Position numbers and translations under genes: made by a program | Assembly: GCA_964430365.1 (NCBI GenBank) | Contig: CAYSEU010000018.1 | Location: forward strand, 1-13,820 | DNA: 13,820 bases | DNA from: JAVEVH01 sp964430365 | GTDB taxonomy: Bacteria; Patescibacteriota; Dojkabacteria; SC72 | Direction: 5' to 3' | Shown: piece by piece, positions 10,001-13,820 of the stretch | How the letters are laid out: every line of letters starts with the position of its first letter | How positions within the stretch are numbered: the stretch's first letter is position 1 | Notes under the pieces: generated by a model | Told to the model about the DNA's origin: nothing | Database searches by the model: none | Seen by the model: only the letters and a program-made list of their open reading frames with translations

Positions 10001-10902
10001 AACCTACATCAACATATGCATTCAGTGATATTAATGTACAGATTGAAAAACCAGAAACTCCAACTAATGTAGATAACTTTAAGATTGGGTTTGTTGCATT
10101 AGATATATATGGAAGACCACTAGAAGTTCAATGCTATGAAGGAGGAGTAGCTTTTGGTCCAGTATATACAGCTAACAGTGGAAACTGTGTAGTTGATAGT
10201 ACAATAATAACGACAAGTGGAACATATGACTTCTATGTAGTTGCTAAAGTACAGGGAGATACCCAAAGTGCTACCTCTGATACAGTTAGTGTTGCAGTTG
10301 ATTTAGCAAAACCATCTCCAGTAACAAACTATTCTAAATCAGAGGGAACATGTTCAAATACCCTTACATTTAAAACAGCAAATGATGGTCAAACATCTAA
10401 GGTACAGATATTTAGATCTAACACCCAACCATTCACTGCAAATGCATCTACATTGATTAAGGAAATGAGTGTAGGACCTAATGTAGAGGTTATATATACA
10501 GATACTCCTTTACCAAACTGTTCTACAGAATATTACTACGCTATTAGATCCGTAGATTCATTTAACAACACATCTTCATTTGTTACAGATGATATTGTAA
10601 CTGTAGTAATAGTGCCAGCGACACCAACTACACCAACAGGAACTGGTACAGATACTGACCAAGATGGGGGAGTAGCAGGGGAAGAGGTTGTAGCTGACGG
10701 ATCAGATGGTACAGGAGGCAATGGAGAGGAAGTAGTAGATGAAAATGGGGAGGTAGCAGGAGAGACTACAATCGATGAGGATGGAGGAAGTAAAGATGAA
10801 GAAGATAAGTCGTTCTGGGGTGAATACAAGTATGTAATCATATTCTTTGGAGTAGTAATACTCTCTAGTGTAGGATATATATATGTTAAAAGAAGAAAGT
10901 AA
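4021..10902 (+). CDS. Giant Cna-B/SpaA-repeat surface adhesin with internal LPRTG signal fused to an FN3-like membrane protein
   Basis: This 2,293-residue secreted protein has, in order: a basic N-terminus with hydrophobic core (about 12-35) and a possible signal-peptidase site ATA46/Q47; a Cys-rich domain (about 50-234, ten Cys); sixteen Cna-B/SpaA-like modules (235-1778); a DUF11-like domain (from 1779); LPRTG at 1943-1947; a membrane segment (1950-1969) with basic tail PKRKIKN; a second membrane segment (1978-1993) ending in a signal-peptidase-like TYA2000/F; two Ig/FN3-like domains (about 2001-2200, four Cys); a Thr/Pro- then Asp/Glu/Gly-rich spacer; a third membrane segment (2271-2288); and terminal KRRK. 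Every Cna-B module keeps a strand-A Lys, a central Glu in Y-x-[ILV]-x-E and a C-terminal Asn, the isopeptide triad. A cell-surface stalk or adhesin role is inferred. An in-frame stop (TAA 3997) precedes ATG 4021, and no Shine-Dalgarno is seen. The sorting signal is internal rather than terminal, which is very unusual. Confidence 0.88.
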   Translation: MKRFYKKSLYRIFVSFFIIFYSFTPSVISISQLIGLSENGSLVATAQEATPVVTEPMTNDHGMCIEDAAGGSLNCTANDVSLSSVTGVTILDDGCQFVGDTVEFKAKWELQSTANERYDIGLYFATEGQSTARTGVCSVSTLPNSPQPPWYNYDNDYCGDLSSSAAVSPEVELTAVCLDPDGDNFLNLPYCTSWDHQSTQGEYCTGPDDAYPGTTSKCNCPPEGFTVPITVPYSAEIEVKKNLVPSSDSGTFNLYVDNRGTDSCIGDGGTTGKLTVGAGTSDVPGDTHIVGENVDGCGTSLDNYSTVISCVDRGLQTFNGGDPLTLTSTSPLTVPVDKDDDIVCTITNKKDTGSIKVNKLLDSDGNGSFETENPNTYKWILDGNQSTPYDMGTTEGNILIGSHTITETQIPNYSFVGWYPNTVGADFNCDNLPTDPLYKSLPANINVIDSSLTEITLCNAADEGHLIVQKTTYPSGDGEVFGISASTLDGVIDGGGSGTISDTSDKDYTVSVGTYSVSETVPFGWDLTSNTCKDIYVGPGQTEYCLITNTKRGNISGHKLNDPDGLVATTDGRTPVSGWTIELWKDGNKIDEDITDIAGVFSFENLVPGNYQLKEVIVLGWVQLSGLTIDVTLEPGENDSNNDFVNVKYPTITIFKNVDENGDGDLDDSVDVKGATNWEWDIDGVGDYSTGSKVQRLPGSYTISETQKTNYHVTSLECNNGETYSATESFDADLVSGQDLECTFTNTRDLGKLIVKKVVVNDNGGSMEADDFSFQIDGGDLIPFEVDEENEFVKYAGLSHSITEPQVSGYTTTYDNCTNLVIPYNGTVTCTITNNDVAPKLTLIKNVVNDNGGNALPNDFKLTVGGDTVLSGVRNEYDSNVAYTIDETQLTGYNFVSITGDEKCPKSLGDTVILSEGDDVTCTIKNDDIAPKLTVVKNVVNDNGGNAQPNDFNLTVGGGSVFSGVKYTYMSNTPYAINETELTGYKFVDITGDAKCPGVLGGTVTLDEGDDITCTIKNDDVAPKLTIIKNVVNDNNGNAQPNDFKLTVGGSGVPSGVTNEYDSNKAYAIDETQLTGYDFVSITGDSKCPKVLGGAITLDEGDDITCTIKNDDVAPKLTITKTVVNDDGGKAQPNDFKLTVGGSGVLSGVTNEYDSNTSYAIDETQLSGYEFEDITGDAKCPGVLGGTLTLDEGENISCTIENDDVAPTLKLVKKVDNDDGGLLDASSWLLSATGSERSFADSGDSVIFHTVKAGVEYTLTETSVSGYESKGWICDGGILDGNKLTLGLDEDVTCTVTNDDIAPKLTLVKKVITDNGGNEEVSDFSLFIDSTPAVSGVTYTLAANKKYVASELPVKGYVASVWGGDCSEDGSITLLPGDNKTCTITNDDIAPKLTLIKTVINDNGGKAVADDFDLTVGGKEVLSGSEHTYMSNTPYALNETLLSGYTFTSITGDPKCPGVLGGTVTLDEGDDITCTITNDDQQGKLIVKKVLTTDDNGNETCGDFDFTINGRDPISFESDCQNEFTLNSGEYTVEENQTYGYSTRYSNCTDVFVPNGGSATCTIYNNDIAPTITLIKELDINYGGSAGVDDFGLTIGATEVDSSQTLNVKANMPYELDEEGMKGYEFVSMSGSGCPSELGEEVTLNEGVNLVCTIVNTDLPGTIIVHKDVTMKGEGEPVDIYSDDIFDVTLDNNVEGYKHISDTQVDPQSATFALLNSGWHSISEIPLDGYRFDGCWSGEIEQDYSLREFTISSPEKSSIHVDNGETKEVTCYNEIVKPELEITKTNDSDLLGIYAGEYVKYTIIVEAPVVEDDGGTYILKDVKVMDIMPDGFKYVAGSWTSSPVSVPEPVYQGNLPAMWSLGDMEEGDVITLTYLTKVSLLQDPGLYKDIAYTYATSLISGANGDVLGISMTDNNTNFVGTEVLVIEEPGIDEGEVLGASIELPRTGAETYLTLGALISMILGFVLLVFNPKRKIKNLVIVAGVLLLGVFTFVKPTSTYAFSDINVQIEKPETPTNVDNFKIGFVALDIYGRPLEVQCYEGGVAFGPVYTANSGNCVVDSTIITTSGTYDFYVVAKVQGDTQSATSDTVSVAVDLAKPSPVTNYSKSEGTCSNTLTFKTANDGQTSKVQIFRSNTQPFTANASTLIKEMSVGPNVEVIYTDTPLPNCSTEYYYAIRSVDSFNNTSSFVTDDIVTVVIVPATPTTPTGTGTDTDQDGGVAGEEVVADGSDGTGGNGEEVVDENGEVAGETTIDEDGGSKDEEDKSFWGEYKYVIIFFGVVILSSVGYIYVKRRK
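4723..6537 (+). repeat. N-terminal diverged Cna-B/SpaA/SdrD-B-like modules D1-D6
   Basis: Six modules start at 4723, 5083, 5413, 5680, 5974 and 6274 (120, 110, 89, 98, 100 and 88 aa). D4 (about residues 554-651) looks like the SdrD-B/Cna-B type (GWTIELWKDG, then GVFSFENLVPGNYQLKE). The others are prealbumin-like modules. Each has a strand-A Lys, a Glu in the SETxxxGY-type position and a C-terminal Asn (for example CTITN, CLITN, CTFTN). Boundaries were placed by aligning these triads by eye. Confidence 0.75.
6538..7641 (+). repeat. Four tandem 276-bp repeats (92-aa Cna-B modules R1-R4)
   Basis: Exact 276-nt periods begin at 6538, 6814, 7090 and 7366. Similarity extends to the DNA: a 34-nt stretch at 6551-6584 is identical to 6827-6860. 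R1 and R3 share protein variants (FVSITGD, KCPK), as do R2 and R4 (DITGDAKCPGVLGGT), which suggests a two-module unit was duplicated. Diverged modules flank the array on both sides. Confidence 0.9.
7642..9354 (+). repeat. Diverged Cna-B module array R5-R10 within the surface protein
   Basis: Module starts are at 7642 (96 aa), 7930 (88), 8194 (92), 8470 (87), 8731 (91) and 9004 (117). R7 at 8194 is again 276 nt and resembles R2 closely: both have TYMSNTPYA and CPGVLGGTVTLDEGDD, and 19 nt are identical at 6920-6938 and 8300-8318. All keep the Lys/Glu/Asn triad. Module ends carry a linker of the type TNDDIAP or TNDDQQG. Confidence 0.85.
9847..10020 (+). other. Internal sorting signal plus signal-anchor junction (membrane hairpin)
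   Basis: The segment encodes LPRTG (residues 1943-1947), a membrane segment, the basic loop PKRKIKN, a second membrane segment and TSTYA2000. The positive-inside rule gives a hairpin with both ends outside the cell: sortase could cut at Thr/Gly and signal peptidase after Ala2000. There is no stop codon in between and no ATG, GTG or TTG at the start of the second hydrophobic segment, so separate translation of the downstream part is not supported. Confidence 0.7.
10872..10875 (+). promoter_or_regulatory. Shine-Dalgarno-like AGGA for the sortase gene
   Basis: AGGA lies 7 nt before the sortase ATG, inside the last codons of the surface protein gene. It supports ATG 10883 as the start and translation from the shared mRNA. 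Confidence 0.5.
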
Positions 10903-11542
10903 ATCAAAAGTAGGATATCTAAAATATTTGGGTGTCCTACTCCTTTTGGGAGGAATATCAGTATTAATATTTACATATATGCCAGTAATATCTGCATATC
11001 TTGAATATTACTTTTCTCCAAAACAGGAAGAAGAAATTAAAGTAGAAATATCTACTAAAGAAGAAATTACTACTGAGATTAAAAAGGATACTAAGTTAGT
11101 TTTTGTAGATAAAGAGTTCGGATTGTATATACCTAAGATACAGGCTAATGCTAAGGTAATTAGGAATGTAGATCCGTATGATAAGGAAGAATATACAAAT
11201 GCACTAATATATGGAGTAGCACATGCCAAGGGGACAGCACTTCCTAGCCAAGAGGGTAATGTATTCCTCTTTGCACACTCAGCTGTTAACTTCTATGAAA
11301 GAAGAAAATACAATGTATATTTCTACTTACTAAATGAATTAGAAAAAAATGATGAAATATATGTTAGCTATCAAGGAGAGATATTTAACTACTCTGTATT
11401 AGAAGTGAATATAGTGGATCCTAGTGAAGTAAAATATTTGGGTAAATATCTATCACAAGATACCCTAACTCTAATGACATGTTGGCCAGCAGGAGCAAAT
11501 ATTAAAAGAACAGTTGTAACAGCAGTAAGAGATACTGAGTAA
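10883..11542 (+). CDS. Sortase (LPXTG-type transpeptidase), membrane-anchored
   Basis: This 219-residue sortase has an N-terminal membrane segment (about residues 13-35), a charged linker, then the catalytic beta-barrel beginning near LYIPKI. The catalytic triad is visible: His132 in FLFAHS, Cys200 in TLMTCWP, and Arg209 in ANIKRTVV. The enzyme would act outside the membrane, cleaving between Thr and Gly of an LPXTG-like motif. The start codon lies inside the end of the surface protein gene (20-nt overlap, different frame), so the two are almost certainly co-transcribed, and the LPRTG of the neighbour is the obvious substrate. Whether this sortase anchors the protein to a cell wall or polymerises it cannot be told from sequence. 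The class is not assigned; the short TLMTC-W-P active site and single N-terminal anchor fit class D/E-like enzymes loosely. Confidence 0.93.
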   Translation: MLKEESKSKVGYLKYLGVLLLLGGISVLIFTYMPVISAYLEYYFSPKQEEEIKVEISTKEEITTEIKKDTKLVFVDKEFGLYIPKIQANAKVIRNVDPYDKEEYTNALIYGVAHAKGTALPSQEGNVFLFAHSAVNFYERRKYNVYFYLLNELEKNDEIYVSYQGEIFNYSVLEVNIVDPSEVKYLGKYLSQDTLTLMTCWPAGANIKRTVVTAVRDTE

Positions 11543-11565
11543 ATATTTCTGACTGATAAATATTT
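11541..11565. repeat. AT-only inverted repeat after sortase stop
   Basis: Two copies of the self-complementary octamer AAATATTT (11541-11548 and 11558-11565) flank a 9-nt spacer and could form an 8-bp hairpin. It lacks G:C pairs and a T-tract, so it is at most a weak terminator or a transcript end stabiliser. Confidence 0.3.
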
Positions 11566-11602
11566 AAATATCCTGTAAAATACATAGGAATATATTTTTA
11601 CA

Positions 11603-11608
11603 TATATA
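11603..11608 (+). promoter_or_regulatory. Possible -10 box of folD-glyA (leaderless-type)
   Basis: TATATA lies 5 nt before the folD ATG. There is no Shine-Dalgarno in front of the ATG. If this box is used, the transcript would begin at or next to the start codon, as proposed for the 1961-1985 region. No matching -35 box is seen, and in such AT-rich sequence the box could occur by chance. Confidence 0.25.
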
Positions 11609-11613
11609 CAAAT

Positions 11614-12462
11614 ATGAAAATATTAGATGGTAAACAAACAAGTTTAAAAATATCAGAAAAGATTAAAAAAGAAGTGGATGAATATATCTCATCTAGAAAG
11701 AGAGCTCCTAGAGTAGATATATTACTAGTAGGTAATGATTTCGGTAGTCAGAAATATGTTGAAATGAAATCTAAAAAAGCACAAGAGTTAGGTATACAGT
11801 GTGAAGTACATAGATTTGAAGAGAATACAACTGAGGAAGAAATACTTAGACTCATAGAGAATATTAATGAAAATCGTGCTATAGATGGGGTAATGGTTCA
11901 ATTACCACTACCTAAACATCTTAATGAAGAAAACATATTAGAAAATATTTTACCTAGTAAGGATGTAGATGGTTTAACTTCTGTTAATTTAGGTAAACTT
12001 TTTAAAAATAATCCCACCGCTATTGCTCCTGCTACTGCTAAGGGAATATTAGAATTACTTAGGGAGTATAAAATAGAAATTGATGGTAAGAGTGCTGTAG
12101 TAATAGGTAGGAGTGATATTGTAGGACTACCTACAGCTGCTATACTTCAAAATGAGAATGCTACTGTAACCATATGTCATTCACACACGACAGATCTAAA
12201 AGAGGTATGTAAGAGAGCAGATATCTTAGTAGTAGGTATAGGTAAGGCAGAATATATTGATATGGAGTATGTAAAAGAGGGAAGTATTGTAATAGATGTG
12301 GGTACTAATATGGATAGTGATGGTAAATTGGTAGGTGATGTTAACTTTGAAAGTGTAAAAGATATAGTCGAATATATTACTCCTGTACCTGGTGGTGTAG
12401 GCCCTATGACCATAGCTTGTTTACTTAGTAATTTGTTAGAGATGTATAAAAAGGATGTCTAA
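11614..12462 (+). CDS. folD: Bifunctional methylene-THF dehydrogenase / methenyl-THF cyclohydrolase FolD
   Basis: FolD oxidises 5,10-methylene-THF to methenyl-THF with NAD(P) and hydrolyses that to 10-formyl-THF, in the cytoplasm. At 282 residues it has full family length. YVEMK at 48-52 carries the catalytic Lys52 (E. coli Lys54). DGVMVQLPLP (91-100) includes Gln96 of the folate site. GRSDIVGLP (165-173) is the dinucleotide-binding loop, and TPVPGGVGPMT is the C-terminal signature. The usual PCTP motif is PATA here (139-142), so the common Cys is missing; that residue is not the catalytic Lys. The gene is followed by glyA, whose start overlaps its end by 8 nt, so the two are coupled. GlyA produces the methylene-THF that FolD uses. 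ATG 11614 is the only sensible start; it lacks a Shine-Dalgarno. Confidence 0.96.
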   Translation: MKILDGKQTSLKISEKIKKEVDEYISSRKRAPRVDILLVGNDFGSQKYVEMKSKKAQELGIQCEVHRFEENTTEEEILRLIENINENRAIDGVMVQLPLPKHLNEENILENILPSKDVDGLTSVNLGKLFKNNPTAIAPATAKGILELLREYKIEIDGKSAVVIGRSDIVGLPTAAILQNENATVTICHSHTTDLKEVCKRADILVVGIGKAEYIDMEYVKEGSIVIDVGTNMDSDGKLVGDVNFESVKDIVEYITPVPGGVGPMTIACLLSNLLEMYKKDV

Positions 12463-13678
12463 AGATATAATATTTAAATATATTGAAGATGAGAGTAAGA
12501 GGCAGAGAGAAGGTATCGAGTTAATTGCTTCTGAAAACTATGTTTCCCCATCTGTCCTTACTGCAATGGGAAGTATATTAACGAATAAATATTCTGAAGG
12601 GTATCCCGATAAAAGGTACTATGGTGGTAATGAATATATAGATAAGATAGAGAATGAGTGTATATCAAGAGCAAAGGAAGTATTTAAAGCAGATCATATT
12701 AATGTACAACCATACTCTGGATCTCCTGCTAACTTAGCTGTGCATCTAGCATTCTTAAATCCAGGGGATAGGACAATGGGTATGGGTCTTTCTGCTGGTG
12801 GGCATTTAACACACGGTTTTAAAGTATCCATTAGTGGTAAATATTTTAATTCCGTAAGTTATGGTGTAAATGAGAATGGATATATTAATTACGATGAGGT
12901 AAGGAAATTAGCAATTAGTCATAGACCTAAATTAATATGGAGTGGGTTTAGTGCATATTCAAGAGTAATTGATTGGAAAGAGTTTCGAAAGATTGCGGAT
13001 GAAGTAGGAGCAATATTAGTGGCAGATATATCCCATGTAGCTGGATTGATTGTAGCAGGACAGTATCCCTCCCCTATAGGTATTGCAGACGTAGTTACAA
13101 CTACAACACATAAAACATTAAGAGGGCCGAGAGGAGCCATTATTATGTGTAATGGGATCTATGGAGAGGTAATAGATAAAGCCGTGTTTCCTGGTCTTCA
13201 GGGAGGTCCACACAACCATACAACAGCAGGTATAGCAGTGGCATTAGAGGAAGCTAAGAGTAATGAGTTTAAAGAGTATTCAAAACAGGTAATACTCAAA
13301 TCTAAAGATTTAGCTAATTCATTAATTGATAAAGGTTTTAATATTGTATCAGGTGGTACTGATAATCATCTTTTCTTAGTAGATACCATTAAGAGTGTAA
13401 ATATGAGTGGGAAGGAAGTATCTGATATATTGGAGAGTGTAAATATTACTGTAAACAAGAATAGTATACCCCATGATGAAAGAAAACCATGGGACCCATC
13501 AGGTATTAGAATAGGGACTCCCGCTATTACGACTAGAGGTATGAAAGAGAAGGATATGGTTAAAATCTCTGAATATATTAATAGGGTATTGAGAGATACC
13601 TCTAAGGAAAATATTAATTTAATTAAAAAGGAAGTAAAGGAGTTTACTAAAGATTTCCATATACCAGGAATAGATTAA
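12455..13678 (+). CDS. glyA: Serine hydroxymethyltransferase GlyA
   Basis: GlyA is a PLP-dependent enzyme interconverting serine plus THF with glycine plus 5,10-methylene-THF, the main entry of one-carbon units. It has 407 residues against about 417 in E. coli. The signature YSEGYPDKRYYGG (46-58) contains catalytic Glu48 (E. coli Glu57). DISHVAGL carries the Asp that contacts the PLP ring, and TTTTHKTLRGPRG contains the PLP Lys220 (E. coli Lys229). Both catalytic residues show the same offset of nine, so no internal gap lies between them. The ATG lies inside the end of folD, with AGG directly abutting it rather than a well-spaced ribosome site, which points to translational coupling. No terminator hairpin follows; another reading frame starts 18 nt downstream. 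Confidence 0.97.
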   Translation: MSKDIIFKYIEDESKRQREGIELIASENYVSPSVLTAMGSILTNKYSEGYPDKRYYGGNEYIDKIENECISRAKEVFKADHINVQPYSGSPANLAVHLAFLNPGDRTMGMGLSAGGHLTHGFKVSISGKYFNSVSYGVNENGYINYDEVRKLAISHRPKLIWSGFSAYSRVIDWKEFRKIADEVGAILVADISHVAGLIVAGQYPSPIGIADVVTTTTHKTLRGPRGAIIMCNGIYGEVIDKAVFPGLQGGPHNHTTAGIAVALEEAKSNEFKEYSKQVILKSKDLANSLIDKGFNIVSGGTDNHLFLVDTIKSVNMSGKEVSDILESVNITVNKNSIPHDERKPWDPSGIRIGTPAITTRGMKEKDMVKISEYINRVLRDTSKENINLIKKEVKEFTKDFHIPGID

Positions 13679-13696
13679 ATTGTAAGGGAATCCCTA

Positions 13697-13820
13697 ATGA
13701 AAGGAACCTTTAGAAAGGATTTACAGATAGCGAGTATAAGGTCTCAATCTCTTTGGAATAAGTTTAAAGTTCATACTCTTTTACAAAACCCTGGACAGAA
13801 ACAACCCTCTATAAATGCCT
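13697..13820 (+). CDS. Start of an unrecognised gene, cut by window edge
   Basis: An ATG 18 nt after the glyA stop opens a frame that stays open for 41 codons to the window end (begins MKGTFRKDLQIAS). AAGGGA ends 6 nt before the ATG and could act as a ribosome site. The peptide is basic, with no signal peptide or recognisable motif in the visible part. In sequence this AT-rich a 41-codon open frame is moderately unlikely by chance, and the other frames checked here close sooner. It may belong to the folD-glyA operon. No function is assigned. Confidence 0.45.
   Translation, partial: MKGTFRKDLQIASIRSQSLWNKFKVHTLLQNPGQKQPSINA

Noticed and set aside
10536..10907. 123-codon minus-strand frame over the acidic spacer
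   Set aside because: The low-complexity Ser/Pro/Thr translation mirrors the Gly/Asp/Glu-rich spacer on the plus strand; there is no independent evidence of a gene.
1..13820. Alternative genetic code with TGA as glycine (Gracilibacteria/Absconditabacteria type)
   Set aside because: No in-frame TGA occurs in about 4,400 codons of conserved genes, and the Gly codons at conserved motifs are ordinary GGN.
13679..13820. Possible tRNA at the right end (GTTC seen near 13768)
   Set aside because: The T-loop consensus after GTTC is not met, and no acceptor or anticodon stems could be paired around it.

Overview
The window is AT-rich (about one third G+C by eye), densely packed and written in the standard code: about 4,400 codons in seven recognisable genes have no in-frame TGA, and all seven genes end in TAA or TAG. 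It looks like a bacterium with a Gram-positive-type cell surface (sortase plus LPXTG protein). The short intergenic gaps, AT-rich coding, mixed use of Shine-Dalgarno sites, and housekeeping genes scattered around one giant surface protein suggest a Candidate Phyla Radiation (Patescibacteria) lineage. That placement is an inference without phylogeny, and a low-GC Firmicute is not formally excluded.

Layout: (1) 1-1461, groEL cut by the window's left edge, ending in a strong bidirectional terminator. (2) 1502-1960 on the minus strand, a small SprT-like zinc metalloprotease gene that converges on groEL. (3) 1986-3791, a fused permease-ATPase ABC half-transporter, divergent from the protease gene across only 25 bp. 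(4) 3792-4020, an intergenic region with a good sigma-70-type promoter and a structured leader of about 160 nt. (5) 4021-10902, a 2,293-residue surface protein. (6) 10883-11542, a sortase gene overlapping it by 20 nt. (7) 11614-13678, folD and glyA overlapping by 8 nt. (8) 13697-13820, the start of another probable gene, cut by the right edge.

The centrepiece is the surface protein and its sortase. The protein has a signal peptide, a Cys-rich N-terminal domain and sixteen Cna-B/SpaA-like (prealbumin-like fold) modules. Each module keeps the Lys-Glu-Asn triad that forms an intramolecular isopeptide bond, and the central ones usually also carry a Cys pair. A DUF11-like domain and an LPRTG sorting signal with its hydrophobic segment and basic tail follow. 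A sorting signal normally ends the protein. Here the reading frame continues straight into a second hydrophobic segment with a signal-peptidase-like site, two Ig/FN3-like domains, an acidic spacer and a third membrane segment. The ORF therefore reads like two secreted proteins fused into one precursor, with sortase and signal-peptidase sites flanking a membrane hairpin. The overlapping sortase is the obvious candidate processing enzyme.

FolD and GlyA act together in folate-linked one-carbon metabolism. GroEL, the protease and the ABC transporter show no evident functional link to the surface locus.
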